This document shows positions 51,423 to 61,483 of a stretch of DNA of 64,000 bases, one piece after another. The stretch is from Natrinema gari JCM 14663 (GTDB lineage Archaea > Halobacteriota > Halobacteria > Halobacteriales > Natrialbaceae). The stretch's first letter is position 1. Every line of letters starts with the position of its first letter. The stretch spans positions 413-64,412 of the forward strand of contig NZ_AOIJ01000030.1 of NCBI RefSeq assembly GCF_000337175.1. Direction: 5' to 3'. The notes under the pieces are model-generated. The model had not been told where the DNA came from. It worked only from the letters and a program-made list of their open reading frames with translations, and made no database searches. A program made the position numbers and the translations under genes.

Positions 51423-52678
51423 TCGGCGACCGCCCGCTCCTCGATGACCGCGGCCAGCACCTGCGCGATCTCGGCGTTGGTCTCGGGGCTGTAGTGGCCA
51501 CCCTCACCGCGCTCGACGTACAGCGACTCGACATCGCCGTCGTCGGGGACGAGATGCGTGGCCATGTCGATCGTCGTCAACGCGTCGTATCGATCCTCGA
51601 GTCGCTCGAGCAGGTCGCCGTAGATGGGGCCGTGTTCTGACTCGTAGGTCGCGTACCGAAGTTGCTGGACCATCACGAACGTCGGCTCGAAATCCCGTTC
51701 GGCCGCGTAGTCGACGAACTCCTCGACGAGCGCATCGAAGAGGAACGCGTGGGTCTCGAACAGCCGCTCGTGATACCGGACGCGAGGGTGCTCCAGTCGC
51801 AGTGCCGACCGGGTCTGGGCGAGATCGAAGTCGATCCCCGGCAGCGATTGGCCGAGTCGCCGCTCGAGTTCCTTTGCGGCCGTATACGCCGCATACCGGA
51901 CGTGTTCGTTCCGCTCGAGGAAGGCCGCGGTGTAGGGTCGGGTCGCGAAATGTGGTTTGAACCAGTGATCGTAGTGGAAGTCGTACTCCCGGAGGACGTC
52001 GGCTTTCGACTCGAGATCGAGCAACTCCGCCTTCTCGTCGACGGGGCTCTCGATCCGTTCTAACTCGCCGTCCTCGAGGACGTACCGAGGCTTGACCGCG
52101 AGGACGTTCCCGAACTCCTGATAGTGTTTCCAGACCGAGAGGATGCGCGCGATCGAGGACGCGGTGACGACCATGAACACGTGGTCGGTCGGGTCGTCCG
52201 GATACTGGCGCTTGAGCCGCATGAGCGCCTGGTCGAGGCCGTAGTTCCCGCCGCCGTAGTTGGCGACGTGAGTGTCGAGTTCCGCCGCGAGATAGTGTTG
52301 GAACGTCTCGTCGTTGTCGACCTCCCGGCAGAAGCAGTAGGAGTCGCCGTAGGTCGAGACGGTGAGCTCGGCGTCGGGGTCGCGCGCTGCCGCCGGACAG
52401 ACCCGGCTCGCGTACTCGTCGGTGGCGTAGGTCACGACGCTCCGGACCTCCTCGCCGGGAAGATGGTCACCGGTGTCTTTCTGTTTTTTCCGGTTCGGCT
52501 GGGGACACCAGCCCAGTTCGGGGTCGAAGCTGCTGAACTTGTCCAGTAACTCCCGATCGATCTCGGGGAACTCCTCGGTGGCGACCGACGGAATCACTTC
52601 GAGCGCCCGATACGACACGACCTCGAGAACCACCGCACAACCGACGAGAACGAGCACGCCGGCGACGAGCGGAAGCAT
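51419..52678 (-). CDS. SGNH/GDSL hydrolase-like membrane-anchored protein
   Basis: 419 aa. A single N-terminal membrane helix (LVAGVLVLVGCAVVLEVVSYRA) precedes a soluble domain in which STYGDSYCF (residues 108-116) is the GDS block, NYGGGNYGLDQALMRL (140-155) the Gly/Asn block, and EGGHYSPETNAEIAQVL near the C terminus holds the catalytic His. It fits an SGNH esterase or acetyltransferase-like fold facing the cell exterior. The stop overlaps the start of the channel-like gene, so the two are probably translated together. Confidence 0.76.
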   Translation of the reverse strand: MLPLVAGVLVLVGCAVVLEVVSYRALEVIPSVATEEFPEIDRELLDKFSSFDPELGWCPQPNRKKQKDTGDHLPGEEVRSVVTYATDEYASRVCPAAARDPDAELTVSTYGDSYCFCREVDNDETFQHYLAAELDTHVANYGGGNYGLDQALMRLKRQYPDDPTDHVFMVVTASSIARILSVWKHYQEFGNVLAVKPRYVLEDGELERIESPVDEKAELLDLESKADVLREYDFHYDHWFKPHFATRPYTAAFLERNEHVRYAAYTAAKELERRLGQSLPGIDFDLAQTRSALRLEHPRVRYHERLFETHAFLFDALVEEFVDYAAERDFEPTFVMVQQLRYATYESEHGPIYGDLLERLEDRYDALTTIDMATHLVPDDGDVESLYVERGEGGHYSPETNAEIAQVLAAVIEERAVAE

Positions 52679-52942
52679 CGGCCCAGCCTACCAGAACGGG
52701 GGATAAGTCGATTGTGCTGGAGCATGCCACATTCGGAACGACGGCGACGGCCGTCCCGTTTCGCTCCGGTGGACCGGATCGGCGAGGGTCTCGACGGGCA
52801 ACTCCCGACGAGGGAAGGGGGCAGTCGAGACGCACGAACGGTCCAGTGAGCGGGCCGAAAAGCAGTTCGGACGGCGGTGAGACCCGTTCCCGACGTCTCC
52901 ACACCGGGACCGCTGACTCCGTCGCCCGCCAACGGGCCGCTC

Positions 52943-54181
52943 TCAGAGGAGGTCGACGATCGATCGAGTCAGCGATTCGGCCGTCACGAGCGAGATCAGG
53001 AACATCAGCACCACGGCGGCGAGGAAGACCGCTTGCTCGAGTCGACTCGGATCGACGTATCGCTTGATCGCCGCGAACAGCGCCAGCGCCGTGATCGGCA
53101 GGCCGATGACACCGTTGACCGCGGGCATCAGGAGCGCCAGTCTGACGGGTGTGAACTCGGTAAACGCCAGGATCGGGATCGCAAGGGCGACGGAGAGCCC
53201 GATGAGGAAGTGAACGGTCCGGCGGAAATGCATGTCGCCGAACTGCGTGTGCAGTGCGTAGGATTGGGGCACCATGAACCCGGCGGCGAACAGCGTGCCA
53301 GTCGCGCTGGTAAAGGATGCAGCGCCGACGGCGAGGACGAACACGCCGAGGACCCACGGTCCGATCATGTCCATGAGCGGCTGTGCGGGTGCGGTTAGCG
53401 TGAGCGTCCCGTCGGGAACGGCCATCGCCGCCGCGATGATCACCGTCGCGCTGAGGACGACGACGGCGGCCAGTCCGAACGTGTGGTCTTTCCGGTACCG
53501 GGAGACGGCCTCCCAGTCCTTTTCGTGTTGCATGCTCGTCTGAATGAAGAAGTTCGGATAGTAGACCGTCGTCCCCATCAGCGCGATGATCATCGTCAGG
53601 TAGTCGAAGTCAGCGGAAATCGTCGGGACGAAACCGAGGGCGACCCCTCCAAGCGACGGCTGGAGGTTCGCGACGATAACGAGATACGAGGCGAAGATCC
53701 CGAGCACGAGCGTGGCAATGACGCCCTCGATACGGCTGTAGACGCGGAGTTCGACCAGCGAGATCCCGAGCGCAGCCATGACGATAATTCCCACGTACAA
53801 GCTCGAGAGCGGGGTGAGAAAGACCAGTGCGGCCCCGGCGAGCGCGTAGTTGGCGACGCTCCAGAACTGCATGATGAATGCGATCCCGATGGCGAACGGT
53901 TTCGCCGCCGTCGGCCCGATCACGTCCCTGATGTACTCCATGAGCGGTTGGTTTCTCGCCGCCAGCCGGGCCGACATTTCGTGCATCGTTAGCCCGACGG
54001 CGAGCGCCAGCGGCATGACCCACAACAGACCGAACCCGAAGCTGACGCCCGCCTGCGTCAGAATGTACACGGACCCGGCTCCGAAAATATTCGCCGCAAG
54101 GAGGAGCCCGAGCCCGTATTGCTGAATGGTTTCTTTGGCCTTTTCGACGGAAACGTCCACCGCGGTACTGTGTTTTTCCAT
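52943..54181 (-). CDS. Second divergent Nramp-family transporter
   Basis: 412 aa from the ATG at 54179-54181. Eleven membrane segments. The helix-1 region LLLAANIFGAGSVYILTQAG holds FGAGS (33-37) where Nramp proteins have DPGN. The helix-6 region GTTVYYPN (203-210) replaces the usual MPHN. As in the gene at 43045, the metal-binding Asp, Asn and Met are missing, so Mn2+/Fe2+ transport is doubtful. It could carry a different cation or solute. Confidence 0.84.
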   Translation of the reverse strand: MEKHSTAVDVSVEKAKETIQQYGLGLLLAANIFGAGSVYILTQAGVSFGFGLLWVMPLALAVGLTMHEMSARLAARNQPLMEYIRDVIGPTAAKPFAIGIAFIMQFWSVANYALAGAALVFLTPLSSLYVGIIVMAALGISLVELRVYSRIEGVIATLVLGIFASYLVIVANLQPSLGGVALGFVPTISADFDYLTMIIALMGTTVYYPNFFIQTSMQHEKDWEAVSRYRKDHTFGLAAVVVLSATVIIAAAMAVPDGTLTLTAPAQPLMDMIGPWVLGVFVLAVGAASFTSATGTLFAAGFMVPQSYALHTQFGDMHFRRTVHFLIGLSVALAIPILAFTEFTPVRLALLMPAVNGVIGLPITALALFAAIKRYVDPSRLEQAVFLAAVVLMFLISLVTAESLTRSIVDLL

Positions 54182-54600
54182 GAGTCGTGGCGTCCCGAAA
54201 AGCGGCAGGTGTCTCGGCCACCTCGAGCCACCGACGGCCGCCGGTCGCGAGGCGGGCCGGCCGGAATGCACGCACCTGTACGGAATGCTGTACCGGAACG
54301 ACGGCCGGGGATCGGTTGAGGGGAACGCTTGAGATAGCAGACGGCTCTTTCGGTGGCCGGCTCGAGAACGGTCGTCGGCACCGGAATCCGATACGTGTCT
54401 TGGAAACGGGTGCGACGCCGTCGGACCGTGCGGACGACCGCCGAGCGGCTCCGAACGACCACGCCGCGATCCCGCGCTCGCGGCGTATGCTGGCAGTACG
54501 TTCTTGTGTGTCCGGGACGGACCGACCGTCGTAGGCCAGGTTGCCTTCAGAAGAAGGCCTATATATTTCTATCCCTTACCAGAGGTGAAGACTGAAATCT
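54182..54600. other. Intergenic region before psmA
   Basis: 419 bp between the Nramp gene (minus) and psmA (plus). It contains the psmA TATA box. Arg-rich frames in this stretch have no domain and are not accepted as genes. Confidence 0.5.
54559..54568 (+). promoter_or_regulatory. TATA box of the psmA-psmB operon
   Basis: CTATATATTT, centred about 37 bp before the psmA ATG, predicts a transcript with a short 5' leader of about 10 nt. Confidence 0.65.
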
Positions 54601-55344
54601 ATGCAAGGACAATCCAATCAGCAGGCGTACGATCGGGGAATCACCATTTTCTCCCCGGACGGACGCCTCTACCAGGTCGAGTACGCCCGCGAGGCCGTCA
54701 AGCGCGGCACCGCGAGCGTCGGTCTTCGAACGTCCGATGGCGTCGTTCTCGCCGCCAATCGGCAGGTCAGTTCGCCGCTCATGGAACGCGAGAGCGTCGA
54801 AAAGATCCACAAGGCCGACGACCACGTCGGCGTCGCGAGCGCCGGTCACGTCGCCGACGCCCGCCAACTCGTCGATCTCGCTCGCCGCCGCGCGCAGGGA
54901 GAACAGCTCCGGTACGGCCAGCGAATCGGCGTCGAAACGCTGACCCGTGCGGTCACCGACCACATCCAGGAGTACACACAGACCGGCGGTGCCCGGCCGT
55001 TCGGCGTCGCCCTCCTCGTCGGCGGCATCGACGACGGCGAGCCGAAACTGTTCGAGACCGACCCTTCGGGGACGGACTACGAGTGGAAGGCGGCCGCCAT
55101 CGGCGGCGATCGCGACACCATCCAGGGCTACCTTGAGGAGCACTACCGTGAAGACCTCGACGTCGACGGCGGCATCGAACTCGCCTTGAGCGCGCTCAGC
55201 GCGGCCGAGGACGACCTCGTCGACGCCGTCGACGTCGATGTCGCGACGGTCACGACCGACGACGAATCGTTCCACTCGGTCGAACCCGACCGCCTCGAGT
55301 CGATCCTCGCGGAGATCGACACGCCGGAGGAGACCGATGAATAA
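54601..55344 (+). CDS. psmA: Proteasome alpha subunit
   Basis: 247 aa. YDRGITIFSPDGRLYQVEYAREAVKRG is the alpha-subunit signature, and the N-terminal gate region precedes it. The chain ends in an acidic tail. Alpha rings cap the 20S core and bind PAN ATPases. Overlaps psmB by 8 bp. Confidence 0.97.
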   Translation: MQGQSNQQAYDRGITIFSPDGRLYQVEYAREAVKRGTASVGLRTSDGVVLAANRQVSSPLMERESVEKIHKADDHVGVASAGHVADARQLVDLARRRAQGEQLRYGQRIGVETLTRAVTDHIQEYTQTGGARPFGVALLVGGIDDGEPKLFETDPSGTDYEWKAAAIGGDRDTIQGYLEEHYREDLDVDGGIELALSALSAAEDDLVDAVDVDVATVTTDDESFHSVEPDRLESILAEIDTPEETDE

Positions 55345-56056
55345 CTGGAATCAGCCGTCGACACCCCAGGGGAACGGCGACCCGTCGCCGTACGAGCCCG
55401 AACTGGGCTCGCTTCCTGCTGGCAGCCAGGCGAGCGACGACTACGGCGAGAACGTCAACTCCACGGGGACGACGACCATCGGCATCACGACCGACGCGGG
55501 CGTCGTCATCGCGACGGACATGCGTGCCAGTCTGGGCGGGCGGTTCGTCTCGAACAAGGACGTCCAGAAGGTCGAGCAGATCCACCCCACGGGTGCGCTG
55601 ACGCTGGTCGGTTCGGTCGGCGGCGCGCAGTCGTTCATCCGAACGCTTCGCGCCGAGGTCAACCTCTATGAATCGCGTCGCGGCGAGCCGATGCCCATCG
55701 AGGCGCTGGCAACGCTTGCGGGTAACTTCGCCCGCGGCGGTCCGTTCCGTGCGATCAACCCCATCCTCGGCGGCGTCGACGACGAGGGGAGCCATGTCTA
55801 CAGCATCGATCCTGCCGGCGGCGTGATGGCCGACGACTACACCGTCACCGGCAGCGGGATGCAACTCGCCTACGGCCTCCTTGAGCAGGAGTACGAGGAC
55901 GACCTCTCGCTCGAGGCCGCCCAGTCGGTGGCTGCTCGTGCGATCAAAAGTGCCGTCGAGCGCGATACCGTCTCCGGGAACGGCGTCTTCCTCGCGGCGG
56001 TCACCGACGAGGGCGTCGACATTCGGGGCCACGACGACTTCGACGCGGTTATCTAG
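55337..56056 (+). CDS. psmB: Proteasome beta subunit
   Basis: 239 aa. A 44-residue propeptide ends NSTG, and cleavage exposes Thr45 (TTTIGITTDAGVVIATD), the catalytic N-terminal threonine; the Asp at mature position 17 and a Lys about position 34 are in place. The C-terminal part holds GGVDDEGSHVYSIDPAGG. It forms the inner proteolytic rings with PsmA, in an operon with an 8-bp overlap. Confidence 0.97.
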   Translation: MNNWNQPSTPQGNGDPSPYEPELGSLPAGSQASDDYGENVNSTGTTTIGITTDAGVVIATDMRASLGGRFVSNKDVQKVEQIHPTGALTLVGSVGGAQSFIRTLRAEVNLYESRRGEPMPIEALATLAGNFARGGPFRAINPILGGVDDEGSHVYSIDPAGGVMADDYTVTGSGMQLAYGLLEQEYEDDLSLEAAQSVAARAIKSAVERDTVSGNGVFLAAVTDEGVDIRGHDDFDAVI

Positions 56057-56110
56057 GCCACGCACGGGGCCGTTCGTCCGGCGTTGTTCCGGCGCTGTCC
56101 TGGTCGCGCT

Positions 56111-56126
56111 CGCGCGCGTACACGTG
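56111..56126 (+). promoter_or_regulatory. Alternating purine-pyrimidine tract just before the gyrB TATA box
   Basis: CGCGCGCGTACACGTG is 16 bases of unbroken alternating pyrimidine and purine, able to form Z-DNA under negative supercoiling. It ends just before the AT-rich CTTTTATTAG (56128-56137), the likely gyrB TATA region. An analogous RY tract makes the Halobacterium bop promoter sensitive to supercoiling (established for bop; for gyrB it is inference). Confidence 0.55.
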
Positions 56127-56168
56127 ACTTTTATTAGGGCCGGACTGCTATCCGAAAGCAGGTTTTAC

Positions 56169-58097
56169 ATGTCCCAGGAAAGCGAGTACGGAGCCGGACA
56201 GATTCAGGTCTTGGAAGGCCTGGAGGCTGTACGAAAGCGTCCGGCGATGTACATCGGCTCTACCGATTCTCGAGGACTCCACCATCTAGTCTACGAAGTG
56301 GTGGACAACTCGATCGACGAGGCACTGGCCGGCCACTGCGACGACATCACCGTCTCGATCCACGAGGACGGCTCGGTGAGCGTCGCGGACGACGGCCGTG
56401 GTATCCCCGTCGATACACACGAGGAGTACGACCGCCCTGCGCTCGAGGTCATTCTGACCGTCCTCCATGCCGGCGGCAAGTTCGACAACAAGTCCTATCA
56501 GGTCTCCGGCGGCCTCCACGGCGTCGGCGTCTCCGTCGTCAACGCCCTCTCCGAACGCCTCGAGGCCGAGGTCAAACGCGACGGTGTCTTCCGTCACGCG
56601 TTCGAGGCCGGGGAACCCGTTGGCGACATGGAGCGCGTACGCGACATGGAACCCGACGACGAAACGGGCACGGAGATCCGGTTCTGGCCGGATACCGACA
56701 TCTTCGAGACCGGCGAGATCTCGTTTTCGACGCTGTCGAACCGGCTTCGAGAACTGGCATTCCTCAACTCGGGGGTTCGCATCACGCTCCGCGACGAGCG
56801 CGAGGAGACCGATGCGGGCGATCCAGTCACCGAGACCTACGAGTACGACGGCGGCATCCGCGAGTTCGTCAACTATCTGAACGAGACGCGCTCGGCGATG
56901 CACGACGACGTCATCTACTTCGAGGACGAAGCACAGAACATCCAGGTCGAAGTCGCGATGCAGGCCACCGAGGAGTTGCAGGGGTCGATCCACGCCTTCG
57001 CGAACAACATCAACACCCGCGAGGGTGGGACCCACCTCACCGGCTTCAAGACCGCGCTGACGCGGTGTGTCAACGACTACGCCAACGAGAACGACCTCCT
57101 CTCGGACCTCGATGACAACCTCAAAGGCGAGGACATCCGCGAGGGGTTGACGGCGGTCATCTCGATCAAACACCCCGATCCCCAGTTCGAGGGGCAGACG
57201 AAGACGAAACTCGGCAACTCCGAAGTACGGGGCATCGTCGAGAGCGCCATGCACGAGGGGCTTGGCACCTACTTCGAGGAACACCCCGACACCGCCGAGG
57301 CGATCGTTGCCAAAGCAGTCGAGGCCGCGAAGGCCCGGATGGCCGCCCAGAAGGCCGAGGAACTCACCCGCCGGAAATCCGCCCTGGAGTCCACCTCGTT
57401 GCCCGGGAAACTGGCGGACTGCCAGACCAAAGACCCCGACGAGGCCGAACTGTTCATCGCGGAGGGCGACTCCGCGGGCGGCAGCGCGAAACAGGCCCGG
57501 AACCCCGACTTCCAGGCCATCCTCCCCATCAAGGGGAAGATTCTGAACGTCGAAAAACACCGTCTCGATCGCATCCTCGAGAACGACGAGATCCGGAACA
57601 TGATCACCGCCATCGGGGCGGGGATCGGCGACGAGTTCGACATCGAAGACGTCCGCTACAAGAAGATCATCATGGCGACCGACGCCGACGTTGACGGGGC
57701 CCACATCCGAACGCTCCTGTTGACGTTCTTCTACCGGCACATGCGCCCGCTGCTCGAGGGTGGGTACGTCTACGCGACCCAGCCGCCGCTGTACCGCATC
57801 CGGTATCGCGGGGAGACCTACGACGCGATGACGGAGGCCGAACGCGACGCGATCGTCGCGGAGAAATGTGACGGCACCCCTTCGCAAGTCCAACGGTTCA
57901 AGGGACTCGGCGAGATGAACCCCGAACAGCTCTGGGAGACGACGATGAACCCTGACAACCGCATCTTAAAGCAGATCACCATCGAGGACGCGGCCGCGGC
58001 GGACAAGATGTTCTCCGTCCTGATGGGAGACGCCGTCGAACCCCGCAAGCAGTTCATCAAGGACCACGCCCCCGAAGCCGAGTGGATCGACATATAG
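56169..58097 (+). CDS. gyrB: DNA gyrase subunit B
   Basis: 642 aa from the ATG at 56169. GHKL ATPase: YEVVDNSIDEALAG, DDGRGIPV (75-82), GGLHGVGVSVVNAL. The TOPRIM domain shows AEGDSAGGSAKQARNPDFQA and KIIMATDADVDGAHIRTLLL. A short inverted pair CTGCT/AGCAG (56145-56161) lies between the TATA region and the ATG. It supplies ATP-driven negative supercoiling with GyrA; the operon is gyrB-gyrA with an 18-bp gap. Confidence 0.98.
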   Translation: MSQESEYGAGQIQVLEGLEAVRKRPAMYIGSTDSRGLHHLVYEVVDNSIDEALAGHCDDITVSIHEDGSVSVADDGRGIPVDTHEEYDRPALEVILTVLHAGGKFDNKSYQVSGGLHGVGVSVVNALSERLEAEVKRDGVFRHAFEAGEPVGDMERVRDMEPDDETGTEIRFWPDTDIFETGEISFSTLSNRLRELAFLNSGVRITLRDEREETDAGDPVTETYEYDGGIREFVNYLNETRSAMHDDVIYFEDEAQNIQVEVAMQATEELQGSIHAFANNINTREGGTHLTGFKTALTRCVNDYANENDLLSDLDDNLKGEDIREGLTAVISIKHPDPQFEGQTKTKLGNSEVRGIVESAMHEGLGTYFEEHPDTAEAIVAKAVEAAKARMAAQKAEELTRRKSALESTSLPGKLADCQTKDPDEAELFIAEGDSAGGSAKQARNPDFQAILPIKGKILNVEKHRLDRILENDEIRNMITAIGAGIGDEFDIEDVRYKKIIMATDADVDGAHIRTLLLTFFYRHMRPLLEGGYVYATQPPLYRIRYRGETYDAMTEAERDAIVAEKCDGTPSQVQRFKGLGEMNPEQLWETTMNPDNRILKQITIEDAAAADKMFSVLMGDAVEPRKQFIKDHAPEAEWIDI

Positions 58098-58115
58098 ACG
58101 ACGTGATGTAACCAT

Positions 58116-60599
58116 ATGAGTTCAGACGTACCCGATCCGACGGACGTAGAGGCACGGTCAGTCGAAAACGTCCGTATCGAAGACGAGATGGAGCAGAGTT
58201 ACATCGACTACGCGATGAGCGTCATCGCCGGTCGCGCACTACCGGACGCCCGTGACGGACTCAAACCCGTCCACCGGCGCATCCTCTATGCGATGCACGA
58301 GATGGGTGTCTCGAGCGGCTCGAGCCACCGCAAGTCCTCCTCGATCGTCGGGGAGACAATGGGTGACTACCACCCACACGGCGACAGCGCGATTTACGAC
58401 ACCTTGGTCCGGATGGCCCAGGATTTCTCGATGCGATATCCGCTGGTCGACGGCCAGGGGAACTTCGGCTCGATGGACGGCGATCCGGCCGCCGCACCCC
58501 GATACACGGAGGCCCGGATGGCCCCCGTCGCCGAGGAGTTGCTCGAGGACATCGACAAGGATACGGTCGACTTCTCGGCGAACTACGACGACCGCCTCCA
58601 AGAGCCCGACGTGCTTCCGGCGGCGTTCCCGAACCTGCTTGTCAACGGGTCCTCGGGGATCGCGGTCGGGATGTCGACGAACATCCCGCCGCACAACTTG
58701 GGCGAAGTCATCGACGCGACGATCGAACTGATCGACGATCCCGACGCGACCGTCGACGACCTGATGGAGCACGTCAACGGCCCCGACTTCCCGACGGGCG
58801 CGAACATCGTCGGCCGGGATGCGATCTACTCGGCGTACAAGACCGGTCGCGGCCGCCTCCGCGTTCGCGCCGAGTTCGAGGTCGAGGAATGGAAATCGAA
58901 CCGGGAGCGGATCGTCGTCACCGAACTCCCCTTCCAGGCCAACAAGGCTCGTCTGGTCGAGCGCATCGCCGATGACGTCAACGAGGGCGAGCTCGACGGG
59001 ATCACCGACCTGCGCGACGAGTCCGACCGCGATGGTGTCCGTATCGTCATCGAACTCAAACGCGGGGCCAACGCCGAGGTCGTCAAGAACAAACTGCTCG
59101 AGAACCATCTCGAGCGAACGTTCGGCGTGATCAACCTCGCGCTGGTCGATGGCCAGCCGCGCGTGCTCTCGCTCAAGGAGACGCTCGAGGAGTACATCTC
59201 CCACCGTCGCGAGGTCGTCCGCCGACGCAGCGAGTACGACCTCGCGGAAGCCGAGGATCGAGCACACATTCTCGAGGGGCGGCTAACGGCCGTCGAGAAC
59301 GCCGAGGACGTGGTCGAGTTGATCCGGGACAGCGAGACGCGGTCGGACGCGAAGGAGAATCTCCAGGCGGCCTACGACTTCTCCGCGGACCAGGCCGACC
59401 ACATCGTCCGCATGCAACTGGGTAGCCTCACCTCGATGGAGGCCGCCGAGATCAACGAGGAGTACGAGGAGGTCCAGGCCGAGATCGAACGGCTGACGGC
59501 GATCCTCGAGAGCGAGGACGAACTGCTCTCGGTCATCAAAGACGAACTCCGCGAAATCAAAGACGAGTACGCCGACGACCGTCGGACCTCGATCATCGAA
59601 GACGAGGGGACGGTCACTCACGAGGATCTCATCCCGGAAGAGGAGGTGTTCGTGGTCATGACCGAAGACGACTACGTCAAGCGGATGCCGATCGAGCAGT
59701 TCGACCCCCAGGGTCGCGGCGGGAAAGGGATAATCGGCGCGGACGTCAAAACGGACGACAGCGTCTCGACGGTCTTCCGGGCGAACACTCACGATTACCT
59801 GCTGTGCTTTACGAATCAGGGTGCAGTCTACCGGCTCAAGACCTACGAGATCCCGGAGATGGGACGGACCGCACGCGGGAAATCCGCCGTCAACATCCTC
59901 GATCTCGATCCCGGTGAGGACATCACGGCTATCGTCGACACGGACGCCTTCGGCGACGACGAGTTCGTGACGATGGCGACCCGGAACGGCTACGTCAAGC
60001 GGACCGCCGGCGAGGAGTTCGACAACATCCTCTCGACGGGCATCATCGCCGCGGACCTGGAAGACGGCGACGAACTCGTCGACGTCGAGGTCACCGACGG
60101 CTCGCAGGACCTCGTCATCGCGACCGAAGGCGGCATGACGATCCGCTTCGACGAGGCGGAAGTCCGAGCGATGGGCCGGAACGCACGCGGCGTCAACGGC
60201 ATCAAACTACAGGAGGGCGATGCCGTGGCTGGCCTCGTCGCGACCGACGAGGACGACGAGCAGGCGCTGTTGACCGTCACGGAGAACGGCTACGGCAAGC
60301 GGACGCTGCTCTCCGCGTATCGTACCCAGTCCCGGTACGGCAAGGGGCTGATCGATATCAAGACCGGTGAACGAAACGGTCCCGTGACGGCCGTCAAGGC
60401 GGTCGACGACGACGATCAACTCGTGGTGATGAGCGAGCGCGGCCAGATCGTCCGGACCCGCGTCGACGAGATCTCGACCGTCGGCCGCAACACGATGGGC
60501 GTGATCGTCATGGAAGTCGAAGACGATGACGCGGTCGCCGCGGTCGACGACATCCCCGCGTCGGCGACCGCCGACGACGCGTCCGACGCGGCCGACTAA
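58116..60599 (+). CDS. gyrA: DNA gyrase subunit A
   Basis: 827 aa. Breakage-reunion domain with catalytic Tyr130 in APRYTEARM. The quinolone-resistance region is [18 protein letters not shown], with Ser91 and Asp95 at the positions of E. coli Ser83 and Asp87 (the sensitive type). A long coiled-coil tower and a C-terminal beta-pinwheel of repeated blades follow (for example [45 protein letters not shown]). The end is an acidic tail. Confidence 0.98.
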   Translation: MSSDVPDPTDVEARSVENVRIEDEMEQSYIDYAMSVIAGRALPDARDGLKPVHRRILYAMHEMGVSSGSSHRKSSSIVGETMGDYHPHGDSAIYDTLVRMAQDFSMRYPLVDGQGNFGSMDGDPAAAPRYTEARMAPVAEELLEDIDKDTVDFSANYDDRLQEPDVLPAAFPNLLVNGSSGIAVGMSTNIPPHNLGEVIDATIELIDDPDATVDDLMEHVNGPDFPTGANIVGRDAIYSAYKTGRGRLRVRAEFEVEEWKSNRERIVVTELPFQANKARLVERIADDVNEGELDGITDLRDESDRDGVRIVIELKRGANAEVVKNKLLENHLERTFGVINLALVDGQPRVLSLKETLEEYISHRREVVRRRSEYDLAEAEDRAHILEGRLTAVENAEDVVELIRDSETRSDAKENLQAAYDFSADQADHIVRMQLGSLTSMEAAEINEEYEEVQAEIERLTAILESEDELLSVIKDELREIKDEYADDRRTSIIEDEGTVTHEDLIPEEEVFVVMTEDDYVKRMPIEQFDPQGRGGKGIIGADVKTDDSVSTVFRANTHDYLLCFTNQGAVYRLKTYEIPEMGRTARGKSAVNILDLDPGEDITAIVDTDAFGDDEFVTMATRNGYVKRTAGEEFDNILSTGIIAADLEDGDELVDVEVTDGSQDLVIATEGGMTIRFDEAEVRAMGRNARGVNGIKLQEGDAVAGLVATDEDDEQALLTVTENGYGKRTLLSAYRTQSRYGKGLIDIKTGERNGPVTAVKAVDDDDQLVVMSERGQIVRTRVDEISTVGRNTMGVIVMEVEDDDAVAAVDDIPASATADDASDAAD

Positions 60600-60775
60600 C
60601 GCGTTTTCGGCGGCCGAACACGACTCGAGACAGGCAGTTGGGGTCGGTCGACGGCAGGAGAACGAACGGTCGCGGAGTCGCCGAGATGTCCGCTGCTCGC
60701 GCGGCCGTCATACGAGCGGAGATCAAGAGACGGTGGCAACGCTCGAAGAGAGGGAGAACGCGGCCGCCCGGCGGA

Positions 60776-61309
60776 TCAGTGAGCCGGTTCCTCGGCGGGC
60801 GCGACCATGTCGTCGATCCGCAGGATGAGGATGTTGTTCGTGTCGTCTTTGCCGTCGACTGTCCCCTCGATGAGGAGCTTCGAGAGCGGCGTCGGACCGA
60901 CGGTGACGGAGTCGTCCTCGTGAATCTCGCTGAGTGTGCCCTGAATGTGGACCTCCGCGCGGCAGAGTTCCGGATGGTGAACGCTCGAGAGGTCGATCTC
61001 TTCGATGATGGTGTCGTCGATGGGCTCGCCCTCGTGTTGCATCGGGACGGCGGCGGGTTCGTCCATCTGCTGGATCTCGAGGGCCTCGTAGGCGGCTGCC
61101 GTCGGTTTGTACCCGCCTTTCGGGCCGGGGACGCCTTCGACCAGTTGGAGGGCCTTGAGGCTCTGCATCTGGTTGCGGATCGTCCCCGGGTTGCGGTCGA
61201 CCTGTTCGGCGATATCCTCGCCTTTGATGGCGTCTTCGGTCTCCTTGTGGAGGTTCGTGAGCGCGCGGAGAATTTTCTTCTGGCTCGGCGTGAGTTCGAT
61301 TGATGACAT
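60776..61309 (-). CDS. Winged-HTH regulator (Rrf2/MarR-like), haloarchaeal family
   Basis: 177 aa. Residues about 1-75 form a winged helix (ELTPSQKKILRALTNLHKETEDAIKGEDIAEQVDRNPGTIRNQMQSLKALQLVEGVPGPKGGYKPT). The remainder (AEVHIQGTLSEIHEDDSVTVGPTPLSKLLIEGTVDGKDDTNNILILRIDDMV) is a beta-rich, probably ligand- or nucleic-acid-binding domain. Regulated genes unknown. Confidence 0.84.
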   Translation of the reverse strand: MSSIELTPSQKKILRALTNLHKETEDAIKGEDIAEQVDRNPGTIRNQMQSLKALQLVEGVPGPKGGYKPTAAAYEALEIQQMDEPAAVPMQHEGEPIDDTIIEEIDLSSVHHPELCRAEVHIQGTLSEIHEDDSVTVGPTPLSKLLIEGTVDGKDDTNNILILRIDDMVAPAEEPAH

Positions 61310-61483
61310 AGGTATTTATTCGTATTTGGATTCCTTAAACCCGGCGGGTCAGCGGAATCGTTTCGCCAGGATTGTGACGTTTGAATCGGGTATGGGAAGG
61401 TGTTTCTCTTCGTTCGTCGGGGAGAGTAGACTGTGGAGTCGCTTGCCAGCGAGTTGGAAAGAGCGGGTCGCAGTCCGGATCGG

